Shown here: positions 56,689 to 64,000 of the stretch, one piece after another
Layout of the letters: every line of letters starts with the position of its first letter
Position numbering within the stretch: position 1 is the first letter of the stretch
Assembly: GCA_945881985.1 (NCBI GenBank)
Contig: CAMCVL010000006.1
Coordinates: 1 to 64,000 of the forward strand
Source of the DNA: Rickettsia typhi
GTDB lineage: Bacteria; Pseudomonadota; Alphaproteobacteria; Rickettsiales; Deianiraeaceae
Length of the DNA stretch: 64,000 bases
Direction: 5' to 3'
Notes under the pieces: generated by a model
What the model was told of the DNA's origin: nothing
The model's database searches: none
What the model saw: the letters and a program-made list of their open reading frames with translations, nothing else
Position numbers and translations under genes: made by a program

Positions 56689-57330
56689 TTATTTAATTTC
56701 CTTACGGCTTGTAATAACTTTATCAACAAGACCAAACTTTAGAGCCTCTTCGGCACTCATAAAGTTATCCCGTTCCATTGCTTTTTCTATCTCGCTCATT
56801 TTTTTGCCTGTATGTTCAACATAAATTTGATTAAGGCGTTTTTTAATGCCAAGTATCTCCTTTGCATGAATCTCAATATCCGTTGCCTGCCCTCTAAATC
56901 CACCAGATGGCTGATGTATCATAACCCTTGCATTTGGCAAGCAGTATCTACGCCCTTTTGCACCAGCTGTTAAAAGCAAGGACCCCATAGAGCATGCCTG
57001 TCCTAGGCAAATGGTTGTAATTTTTGGCTTAATGTATTGCATTGTGTCGTAAATGGACAGCCCAGCAGTTACAACTCCGCCGGGGGAATTTATATACATA
57101 TGGATGTCTTTTTCTGGTGCCTCTGCCTCCAAAAATAATAGCTGAGCCACAATTAAACTTGCCATATGGTCTTCAACCTCGCCGGTTACAAATATTATGC
57201 GTTCCCGTAAAAGACGCGAGAATATATCAAAAGCACGCTCACCTACGCCGCTACCATCAATAACAACTGGCACAAGCCCAGTTGCAGGCTCGGTGCCGCA
57301 AAATTGTGTAATGGTTGACTTATTAATCAC
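56689..57330 (-). CDS. clpP: ATP-dependent Clp protease proteolytic subunit
   Basis: Self-compartmentalised serine protease. Catalytic Ser in [19 protein letters not shown] and His in [14 protein letters not shown]; also [19 protein letters not shown]. 213 aa with a GTG start at 57330. clpX is not adjacent, whereas clpP-clpX is a common pair. The 286-bp upstream gap contains a GGCAC/GTGCC stem (about 57369-57387) and CCATTG/CAATGG (about 57390-57416), which could regulate it. Confidence 0.96.
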   Translation of the reverse strand: MINKSTITQFCGTEPATGLVPVVIDGSGVGERAFDIFSRLLRERIIFVTGEVEDHMASLIVAQLLFLEAEAPEKDIHMYINSPGGVVTAGLSIYDTMQYIKPKITTICLGQACSMGSLLLTAGAKGRRYCLPNARVMIHQPSGGFRGQATDIEIHAKEILGIKKRLNQIYVEHTGKKMSEIEKAMERDNFMSAEEALKFGLVDKVITSRKEIK

Positions 57331-57545
57331 GATACAAACTATAAAATAAACTTCCTTAAACTAAAGAGGCACTAGGCCTCGGTGCCAAGCCATTGCAAAA
57401 ATTTAATTATCAATGGCAAAATTACAATGCAATTTCAATTAAATTTGGCACTATATAAATCTAAATATGCATTATAATTTATGCAAGATAATATTTACTA
57501 ATTGTTATTATTTGGTAATAATATACCAAATCCAAACACCATAGC

Positions 57546-57574
57546 TTGACAGATTGTTTTTTTTGTATTACAAT
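57546..57574 (+). promoter_or_regulatory. Strong promoter for virB8
   Basis: TTGACA (57546-57551), 17-bp spacer containing eight T in a row, TACAAT (57569-57574). The start near 57581 leaves a 36-nt leader before the ATG at 57617. Identical boxes and spacing to the tRNA-Asp promoter, which suggests high expression. Confidence 0.75.
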
Positions 57575-57616
57575 TTAACTAAGAATGCCTTGTAGCTATT
57601 TGTATTTTGTTTAAAG

Positions 57617-58312
57617 ATGAAGGAAAAACTAACTAAGCAGGAGCTAAGCGACCTTAGAATGTCAAACTCTTGGTACACGGACAGATACTTTATATCCTTA
57701 GTGCAGCGTAACTTTTTATTTATTTTTTGCCTAGCCTGTTTTGTGGCTCTTATTGCAAGCTTGCTTGTAATTAAGGTGATGATTGAAAAAAACTCAATAG
57801 AACCATATGTAATTGAGGTGAGCGATGCAAGTTTGATTCCAACCCATATATCAACCGAGAGTGTTAAAACATATGCCGAGGCAAACCCCATTGTAATAGA
57901 GCACTTCGTTACTCATTATGTAAAAAGGAGGGAGACATATGACCCAGCGTCTTACAACTATGATTACAATGTTGTTGTTAAGACATTCTCGGCTGACCAA
58001 ATTTTTGGGCAGTTTTTGAGCGAAATGAAAGATGAAAAAACAAGCCCCATAGTAACACTTGGCAAAAATGGCAAAACCGATGTTATTATTAAGCAGGTTG
58101 TGCCTAAAATCAAAAGTAATACTTTTATTTTTAGAATCAGCAAGGTCACGGCAGCCTCTCAAGGTGCTACGCAGGTTGTAAAAAATTATCAAGTTACTCT
58201 TAAATACGACTTTAACACCACCAATATGTCATATGACGACTCAATGATTAACCCGCTTGGACTAAAAATAACAAATTACGAAATCTTGGACGAGAGAACC
58301 TTGGCGGATTAA
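57617..58312 (+). CDS. virB8: VirB8-like T4SS protein
   Basis: Bitopic inner-membrane protein of the type IV secretion assembly platform. A cytoplasmic N-terminus (about 35 residues) precedes one helix (LFIFCLACFVALIASLLVIKV) and a periplasmic NTF2-like domain with HFVTHYVKRRETYD, YNVVVKTFSADQIFGQFL and the conserved end NPLGLKITNYEI. 231 aa. No virB9 or virB10 follows; Rickettsiales often have such a solitary virB8 copy besides the one in the main cluster. Confidence 0.9.
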   Translation: MKEKLTKQELSDLRMSNSWYTDRYFISLVQRNFLFIFCLACFVALIASLLVIKVMIEKNSIEPYVIEVSDASLIPTHISTESVKTYAEANPIVIEHFVTHYVKRRETYDPASYNYDYNVVVKTFSADQIFGQFLSEMKDEKTSPIVTLGKNGKTDVIIKQVVPKIKSNTFIFRISKVTAASQGATQVVKNYQVTLKYDFNTTNMSYDDSMINPLGLKITNYEILDERTLAD

Positions 58313-58385
58313 TAATTGAGCTTAGCCCTTGGCGTTGGTATGGTAAGTGTATACAAAAGGGTAATGATTATAAAATTAATTAAAA

Positions 58386-59465
58386 TTATTCACTGAATAA
58401 ATCTTCGCAACCTAACAATTTTTCAACTTTTAAAATTGTATAACGCTTTTTTATTTTGCGGTTTAATTCAAATTTTTCTATTTTCATTTGAAGTTGCATC
58501 TTTTCTCTTCCACCTAACTTTTTTAACCCAGAAACATATTCTTTAAAAAATTGAGCATCGTCCATTTTGCATTGAATTTTGTTATCACCATCCTCAAATT
58601 CCCATAAACAATTTTCTTTGGATGTTGGTGTTAGACAAATAAAGGGCTCGTTTACAATAATGGCTGGGTAATCAATTGTTTCTTTATTGTTGTCAGTGTT
58701 ATTTTCTGCTTTATACTCAAAGTTTTGAGGTATGGCGATTACTTTTTCGTTTTCTTTATTTTCTTCAAACTTTTCAATAAAGCTCACTTTTCCATCTAAA
58801 CTTTTTGAAATATTAGACATATTTGACAACGAAGAAAACATCTTATCTTCATTTAATTTAATTGGTGATGATAGTTCGTGTCTTTCTAGCTCTAATCTTT
58901 TTTTTTCTATTTCTTCAACAATTGGATTAATGATCTTGATTTTTCTTTCTTCTTTAGTTAAATCATTTTGCAATGCCTCAATTGCTTTTGTTTTTGCAAA
59001 TTTCAAAATACCAGCAATAGTTGTTTTTACTGGGCTATCTACAAATTTTTCTATTGCTTTATCATCTGTTTTTTGCAACTTATCCAAGAGCCACCACTTT
59101 ACACTTCCTGTTTCAAAATCTTCAACATATGAAGCTACTGTATAGGTTTCATCAATTCCATTAACGATTGAATGATTAAAGGCTTCTATTTCTTCAAGAA
59201 AAGCATTCATTTTTTTTGAAAATTCAAGAGCTGTAATATTTTTTGGCGTATCAAATTTAATACAATACCAATTATTTTTATCTATTTCACCTCTACCTCT
59301 CTTACTAACACCAATCCTCCCAGCCATGCTAACTGCCCCATCAAAGCTCATTTCAGGTTTGAATGGTGTGCTGTAGTTTATTTTTTCTTTTTTGTTATTA
59401 TCTATTTTTTTAATAGAATTAACATCTGTTTGATTTATTTTTGTTGTTTTTTCTTTTTTTTTCAT
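58386..59465 (-). CDS. Accessory protein of unknown function
   Basis: 359 aa, Lys/Glu/Asn-rich and clearly more AT-biased than its neighbours. The N-terminal 40 residues look disordered. Around 70-135 there is a helix followed by YVEDFETGSVKWWLLDKL, and near the C-terminus a strand-rich segment (CLWEFEDGDNKIQCKMDDAQ through RYTILKVEKLLG). This layout reminds me of a family of uncharacterised proteins found in mobile or defence-type regions, but I cannot name it. It is isolated, with gene-free flanks and a transposase relic 150 bp away. Confidence 0.65.
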   Translation of the reverse strand: MKKKEKTTKINQTDVNSIKKIDNNKKEKINYSTPFKPEMSFDGAVSMAGRIGVSKRGRGEIDKNNWYCIKFDTPKNITALEFSKKMNAFLEEIEAFNHSIVNGIDETYTVASYVEDFETGSVKWWLLDKLQKTDDKAIEKFVDSPVKTTIAGILKFAKTKAIEALQNDLTKEERKIKIINPIVEEIEKKRLELERHELSSPIKLNEDKMFSSLSNMSNISKSLDGKVSFIEKFEENKENEKVIAIPQNFEYKAENNTDNNKETIDYPAIIVNEPFICLTPTSKENCLWEFEDGDNKIQCKMDDAQFFKEYVSGLKKLGGREKMQLQMKIEKFELNRKIKKRYTILKVEKLLGCEDLFSE

Positions 59466-59611
59466 ATTATTTTGAAATAAGATTTTTATACCTTGATCTT
59501 CTTTTTAAATTACCTAAAAAGCAAGAAAATTTTTGATTTTGCGATGCTATAACGATAATTTATTTCGCTCAAATAAGAGTTCAAATATTTTGAACCAACC
59601 CAGTACCCAGT

Positions 59612-59782
59612 TTAATTTATAGTTCTTTTTACCAAACTAAAATAACCTTCTGTTACATTTTTATAAACATCATTTTTTACATACTCTCCTGTACTACGAT
59701 TAAGGCTTTTGTTTTTACAAAAGTGTTTCAAGTATTTATCAAATTGAAATTTCAAGAGTTTTTTATACCTTTTTGCATATAT
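59612..59782 (-). pseudogene. Relic of an IS1595-type transposase (C-terminal fragment)
   Basis: An open stretch of 56 codons on the minus strand reads ...KYLKHFCKNKSLNRSTGE, then YVKNDVYKNVTEGYFSLVKR and stops after TIN. This fits the C-terminal part of ISXO2/IS1595 transposases, which have SAGEYVRGDVHTNTVEGFFS then LLKRGI. The zinc ribbon, the first catalytic residues and the downstream LxRYLDEFxFRYN part are missing. No terminal inverted repeats were found. The rest of 59466-59942 is AT-rich and holds nothing else I can identify. Confidence 0.65.
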
Positions 59783-59942
59783 TTATCCTTGTGATTATTA
59801 CTTTTATCTTGCATTTAACAACACTTGCTTTAATCTAAGTATGCTTGCTTAAAAGCCGGAGGTAATTGCTGGCTTTGATATTGCTATATTAAATTATTGA
59901 GGAACATTGTTGTTTAATGTTTTCATGTCCAGCCCAACAAAA

Positions 59943-61364
59943 ATGCTTTTTACAAGCACACGCAACTCCCATCAAAGCTACACCCTTGACCAAATCATCT
60001 TAAGGGGAACATGCGACAGAGGGGGGCTTTTTATGCCGCAAACCTTGCCATCTTTTAGCAAGGAGGAGATAAATTTGTTTGCAACGCAAAGCTATCAAGA
60101 TGTTTGTTTTGCAGTTGTAAGTAAATTTACAGATGGTGTTTTGCCCCAGCAAGAGCTTAGAGCTATGATTGACAGAGCGTATTCAAGCTTTACCCACAAG
60201 GCGGTTTTGCCTTTAAAGCAGGTGTCGCACAATCATTATATGGCGGAGATGTTTTACGGCGAGACCTTTGCCTTTAAGGATTTTGCTCTTAGTCTTTTAG
60301 GGCAGATGATAGAGTATTTTGTAAAAATTAAAAACAAAAAAGCCGTGATAATTGGGGCAACATCTGGCGACACAGGCTCGGCAGCTATCTACGGATGCAA
60401 AAATTTGGATGCGGCATCTGTTTATATTTTGTTTCCGCGTGGAATGGTATCGCAGTTTCAAAAAATGCAGATGGTAAGCACTGGCTCGCCTAGCGTGTAC
60501 CCCCTTGAGGTTGACGGCACATTTGACGACTGCCAAAACATTGTAAAAGATTTGTTTGTTGATGAAGACTTTTTGTCAAAGCTTGGTAAGGACCTTGTGG
60601 CGGTTAATTCCGTAAATTTTATGCGTATTTTGGCACAGGCAGTGTATTATTTTTACACTTGTTCTAGGCTTAATCAGGGCTGCAAAATTGCGGTTAGCGT
60701 GCCAAGTGGCAACTTTGGCAATATCTACTCGGCAATGCTTGCAAAGCAGATGGGGCTAAAGATTGACAAATTTATCGTGGCAACCAACAAAAACGACATA
60801 CTATATCGCTTTTTTAATGCAGGCGACTACTCGGTTAAGCAAATTAGCCCCACAATTTCGCCAAGCATAGACATATCTATTGCAAGTAATTTTGAAAGAT
60901 TTTTATACTCCGCCCTTAACTGCAACGCCGACTTAACCGCGGCAAAAATGCAGGATCTTAAGTCCTTTGGTAAAATTACATTTAGTGCTGCTGAGCTTAA
61001 CGCTTTAACGCAAAACTTTGTTGCCTTTAAAGCACAGGAGGATGACATGAAGCAGGAAATACAAAACCTATACAATCTTACCTGCGAGGTGAGCGAGCCA
61101 CACACGGCGGCTGGGCTTTATGCGGCAAATTGCTTTTTAAAAGCACAGGAGGCACAAGGTTATCTTGTAATTACCTTTGCAACCGCAAGCGGGGTAAAGT
61201 TTAGCGATGCTGTTTTATCTGCTGGGGTGCCGGCCCACGCTCTTGAGGCAACCATGCCAGCAATCATCACGGCTAAAAAGCAATCTAACCAGCAGCAAAA
61301 ATGCTACAATTTGCCTGCCAAGCACGACCTAATTAAAGATTTTATCCTGCAAAGCCAATGTTAA
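59943..61364 (+). CDS. threonine synthase (thrC): Threonine synthase
   Basis: PLP enzyme converting phosphohomoserine to threonine. N-terminus MLFTSTRNSHQSYTLDQIIL aligns with the family M-Y-STRG start, so the ATG at 59943 is chosen although in-frame starts exist at 59907 (TTG, with a GAGG 5 nt upstream) and 59925. The PLP lysine is in FKDFALSLLGQ; also IIGATSGDTGSAAI and SVPSGNFGNIYSAMLAKQMG. About 473 aa. Its end overlaps lptE by 7 nt. Confidence 0.94.
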   Translation: MLFTSTRNSHQSYTLDQIILRGTCDRGGLFMPQTLPSFSKEEINLFATQSYQDVCFAVVSKFTDGVLPQQELRAMIDRAYSSFTHKAVLPLKQVSHNHYMAEMFYGETFAFKDFALSLLGQMIEYFVKIKNKKAVIIGATSGDTGSAAIYGCKNLDAASVYILFPRGMVSQFQKMQMVSTGSPSVYPLEVDGTFDDCQNIVKDLFVDEDFLSKLGKDLVAVNSVNFMRILAQAVYYFYTCSRLNQGCKIAVSVPSGNFGNIYSAMLAKQMGLKIDKFIVATNKNDILYRFFNAGDYSVKQISPTISPSIDISIASNFERFLYSALNCNADLTAAKMQDLKSFGKITFSAAELNALTQNFVAFKAQEDDMKQEIQNLYNLTCEVSEPHTAAGLYAANCFLKAQEAQGYLVITFATASGVKFSDAVLSAGVPAHALEATMPAIITAKKQSNQQQKCYNLPAKHDLIKDFILQSQC

Positions 61365-61858
61365 AAAATTCCATTGCCATACTTTTTAGTCTGTGCGTTT
61401 TAAGCTCCTGCGGCTTTAAATATATTGCCGATGGGGCATATGATGCTAGGCACGACGAGTCAATTGGGGTTTTACAAAGTAATTTTTTATGTAATGCAAA
61501 AAATTACTCCTTTTGTCACGAGGTTTTAACCCTTTTAAAAGCAAGGGCAAGCAATACATTTGGCGGAATCATTGAGGTTGACCTTAGCGATATAAATAAC
61601 AACTTTACCAACTGGGAGGATGAAACCAAGATACAAAAGCTAAATATAATCAACCTTAGGGCAAGCTACACAATAGTGCCGCCAATGGGCGAGGTTGTTA
61701 GCGGCTACAAGGAACAATCTTTTTACTATCAGTTTAACACTTTGCATGCTACAACCTTGGCGTCGCAGGATTATTCCGTTGCCGCTCTTGCAAGCATGAT
61801 TGCCGATGATATTTCAAAGGAAGTATTTAAAACGCAATACACGGAGTCAAAATTATGA
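61358..61858 (+). CDS. lptE: LptE-like LPS-assembly lipoprotein
   Basis: 166 aa with a lipobox (LCVLSSCGFKY; Cys at about residue 19), the CGF-type start of LptE. The rest alternates strands and helices and ends with a helix (ALASMIADDISKEVF), as in LptE, the plug of the LptD translocon that inserts LPS in the outer membrane. Sequence similarity in this family is low, so the call leans on lipobox, size and pattern. It overlaps thrC, and its stop overlaps the next start (ATGA). Confidence 0.7.
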   Translation: MLKNSIAILFSLCVLSSCGFKYIADGAYDARHDESIGVLQSNFLCNAKNYSFCHEVLTLLKARASNTFGGIIEVDLSDINNNFTNWEDETKIQKLNIINLRASYTIVPPMGEVVSGYKEQSFYYQFNTLHATTLASQDYSVAALASMIADDISKEVFKTQYTESKL

Positions 61859-64000
61859 ATAGCAAAATTATGAATAATAAAACGGAAGAGAGCTTTAAGG
61901 CGGAGTGCCTTACCGCTTGGGGCTTTGTAGCCGGCAAAGATTACACCCTAGGCAGGATTGATGCTAAGCTAAAAAACATCTGGATAGAGGCAAAAAAAGG
62001 CGCTGAAGATATAGATAAAATGCTGGCACAGATAATCTTTACCGCAAGAATACAAAGTGCCACTCTATGCGAGGCTTTGCCGCCTTACCTAGGATGCTTT
62101 AACCAGCTTTGCGGGGCAATTATACACGAGGACGACATACACGAGGCACTAAGCCACCCTAGTGTGAACTGGAACCAAACCCCTTCAAAAATCAACGAGC
62201 AAACCGTTGCAATTATTGCCTCCACTTTAAAAAATAAACAAATTTTTTACAACTTAACAGACTTTGGCAAGGCTTTAAAGCAAATTGCCAGCACAAATTA
62301 CCTAAGGCAAAGCGAGATCACAAAGAACAATGTAATTTCAATTTATCACGACTGGCTTGCAACCATCGGTAAAATTTTAACCTTTAGAGACCCCAAGATG
62401 CTTGAAAACCTAAAAGCAGATTGCTTTTTAGCAGATATAATGATTGATGAGGACGGCGACAAAACAATCACTCAAAAGCTTACCTTAATACGCAGGACAG
62501 TGGACAGAGAGTATTATTACATACCAAGGGACAGAACAGGCTTTGACTTAAAAGACGACATAAAAATAACAAATTACGATGTTTATAATACATTTTGGAA
62601 CAAATACAAACGCCCCCCAGCCCAAGATTTTAGAAACCTAATACTCACAAGGCGAGACCTCTTGGTTTTTAACAAGGATAGGCAAAAAAATGGTGCCTTT
62701 TACACGCCGTCAACATTTTCGCAGGAAAGCAAAAAATATCTAGCCAAAGCCTTTGGCGAGGATTGGCAGGATAATTACTACATCTGGGATTGTTGCTGCG
62801 GCACTGGCAACTTGGAGGTGGGGCTTATTAATCAGGAGAGGGTTTTTATGTCCGACATCATGCAACAGTGCATAGACATAATAAAAGAGAGCTGCTTTAT
62901 GCCAGATTCCACCCTCTTTCAATTTGATTTTTTAAATGACGAGTGGAAGCCACTCTCTCAAGGCGGCAAGATACCTAATAATCTGTGGCAAATTATACAA
63001 AACGAGCCGCAAAAGTTAATCATTTACATCAACCCACCTTACAAAGAGGACAGCAACAAGGAAACAATGCTTGGCAAAACAACAAATTACGCAGGACTAA
63101 CTCAAACCATCACCAAGGGCGAGATGAAAACTGACAACAAAAACCTCGGCAGGGCAAGTAACGAGCTTTTTGTGCAGTTTTATTACAATATTTACACAAG
63201 AATTAAGGTGTGTAAAATTGCAGCCTTCTCGACATTAAAAAATTGCGTCTCACCTAATTTTGAAGGTTTTAGAAGCTTTTTTAAAGCAAAATTCTGTGGC
63301 GGCTTTATTTGCAAGTCCAATACTTTTGACAATGTTAAGGGGCAGTTTCCGATATCCTTTCAAATTTGGGATTGCGCTTTAAATCTTGATTTTAAAAAGT
63401 CACTCACATTTGATGTCTACGACACAGAGGGTAGCAAAACCGTATTTGCAACCGACAAAAAAGATGCTATTAACACTTGGTTTTACAGAGAGAAAAAAGA
63501 TGCAAGTGAAATACTTGGCTACTGCCAGCATGAGCCGGGTGATTTTTCCCATCAAAATGGAGTGTACTTTGTATCGACAAAGCCAACTAGACCAGTTGCA
63601 CTTAGCTTTGCAAATCTTGAAAAAGCCTTGATATACCTAGCCTTAAGGCATTGTATAAAATGTACTTGGATTAACGATAGGGACCAGCTTTTGCATCCAA
63701 CAAAAATTGTCAAAACTACTGATGATACGGGGCTTTATGCAAATGAGAGTGGGGAGTCTTGTATCCACGAATATGAATATCAAAAAGATACAAATTTTAT
63801 TGCAAATTGCGTTGCTTTTGCACTTTTTCATAGGCAAAATCATGCAGATTGGTGCCTGTTTAAGGACAGCGAGCTGGGTCTGCATAGCTCTGGGCGGGAT
63901 TTAAGTGTGTATAATTTTGTTATGCAATATCAATTTGGCGAAACAGCAAGTAAATTGCTTGAAGCCGCTAGGCAAATTTATATGCTTTATTATAGCAAAA
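61855..64000 (+). CDS. Fused PD-(D/E)XK nuclease / N6-adenine DNA methyltransferase (3' end outside window)
   Basis: At least 715 aa, open to the window edge. N-terminal GRIDAKLKNIWIEAKKG holds D36, E45 and K47 in the D-x8-E-x-K arrangement of a restriction nuclease. A helical linker follows. The methyltransferase has motif X (KNGAFYTPSTFSQ), motif I (DCCCGTGNLEVG, residues 312-323) and motif IV INPPYKE (393-396), the gamma-type N6-adenine signature. The downstream part would hold target recognition. This is the single-chain type IIG/BREX-like layout; a stand-alone methyltransferase with a dead nuclease is the alternative. It starts by ATGA overlap with lptE. Confidence 0.8.
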   Translation, partial: MNSKIMNNKTEESFKAECLTAWGFVAGKDYTLGRIDAKLKNIWIEAKKGAEDIDKMLAQIIFTARIQSATLCEALPPYLGCFNQLCGAIIHEDDIHEALSHPSVNWNQTPSKINEQTVAIIASTLKNKQIFYNLTDFGKALKQIASTNYLRQSEITKNNVISIYHDWLATIGKILTFRDPKMLENLKADCFLADIMIDEDGDKTITQKLTLIRRTVDREYYYIPRDRTGFDLKDDIKITNYDVYNTFWNKYKRPPAQDFRNLILTRRDLLVFNKDRQKNGAFYTPSTFSQESKKYLAKAFGEDWQDNYYIWDCCCGTGNLEVGLINQERVFMSDIMQQCIDIIKESCFMPDSTLFQFDFLNDEWKPLSQGGKIPNNLWQIIQNEPQKLIIYINPPYKEDSNKETMLGKTTNYAGLTQTITKGEMKTDNKNLGRASNELFVQFYYNIYTRIKVCKIAAFSTLKNCVSPNFEGFRSFFKAKFCGGFICKSNTFDNVKGQFPISFQIWDCALNLDFKKSLTFDVYDTEGSKTVFATDKKDAINTWFYREKKDASEILGYCQHEPGDFSHQNGVYFVSTKPTRPVALSFANLEKALIYLALRHCIKCTWINDRDQLLHPTKIVKTTDDTGLYANESGESCIHEYEYQKDTNFIANCVAFALFHRQNHADWCLFKDSELGLHSSGRDLSVYNFVMQYQFGETASKLLEAARQIYMLYYSK

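Noticed and set aside
1..64000. CRISPR array or prophage
   Set aside because: No regularly spaced direct repeats, cas genes or phage structural genes were seen; the only mobile traces are the transposase relic, the Bro-N gene and the restriction-type gene.

Overview
The window is an AT-rich, gene-dense bacterial chromosome segment with about 54 protein genes or gene remnants and two tRNA genes (Cys, Asp). The gene set points to an alphaproteobacterium, most likely in or near the Rickettsiales. Evidence: scattered VirB2-, VirB6- and VirB8-like type IV secretion genes; a long ATP synthase gamma subunit; a phosphatidylserine decarboxylase of the short alphaproteobacterial type with a GS-R processing site; COQ7 plus COQ9 for ubiquinone; and a broken-up operon layout. 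Retained hisD, serC, lysA and thrC, plus Kdo transferase and LPS/lipoprotein export genes, make it less reduced than Rickettsiaceae or Anaplasmataceae. An extracellular or facultative relative such as the Deianiraeaceae would fit. That placement is inference; no rRNA lies in the window.

Layout. 1-2.6 kb: end of aconitase, hisD and a secreted protein. 2.6-6 kb: tadA and tRNA-Cys, then pstB-uppS-thiL. 6-8.5 kb (minus): an unusual Cys-rich VirB2-like pilin gene and murJ. 8.7-16.3 kb (plus): serC-atpG-htrA-coq7-lgt, a D-amino-acid transaminase gene and mltA. 16.4-19.9 kb (minus): ftsZ followed by a membrane-anchored protein with a MazF/PemK-like domain and a secreted unknown. 20.1-27.3 kb (plus): nuoJ-waaA-terC-glpX, then psd-virB6. 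27.4-28.8 kb (minus): prepilin peptidase-dnaQ. 29-32.6 kb (plus): coq9-tatA-lysA-coaD and a Bro-N/DinD-like gene. 32.7-37.4 kb: fabF-tyrS-lipA and sucC. A 0.6 kb gene-free, hairpin-rich stretch precedes tRNA-Asp and ribE. 38.9-48.2 kb: a sugar nucleotidyltransferase, an M15 peptidase, a PolB-type exonuclease, then (minus) a long hibernation factor with a lysine-rich tail, nuoL, purH and a small membrane protein. 49-52.3 kb: pnp-pstC. 52.4-57.3 kb (minus): clpP, an unknown, lolA, a GNAT gene, lspA and a frameshifted eptA-like gene. 57.6-59.8 kb: virB8, then a small accessory patch with an unknown gene and a transposase relic. 59.9-64 kb: thrC-lptE and a fused nuclease-methyltransferase running off the end.

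How it fits together. Many genes serve the envelope: uppS, murJ, mltA, the M15 peptidase and D-amino acid transaminase for peptidoglycan; waaA, lptE and the eptA relic for LPS; lgt, lspA and lolA for lipoproteins; tatA for export; VirB2/B6/B8 for secretion. Energy genes (sucC, acnA, nuoJ, nuoL, atpG, coq7, coq9) stand apart from their usual operon partners. Genes within a transcription unit are spaced 2-40 nt or overlap, and almost none has a clear Shine-Dalgarno sequence.

The most unusual items are the MazF-like domain protein behind ftsZ, the Cys-rich VirB2-like protein, the lysine-tailed hibernation factor, the frameshifted eptA, the IS1595-type relic beside an accessory gene, and the single-chain restriction-modification gene at the right edge.
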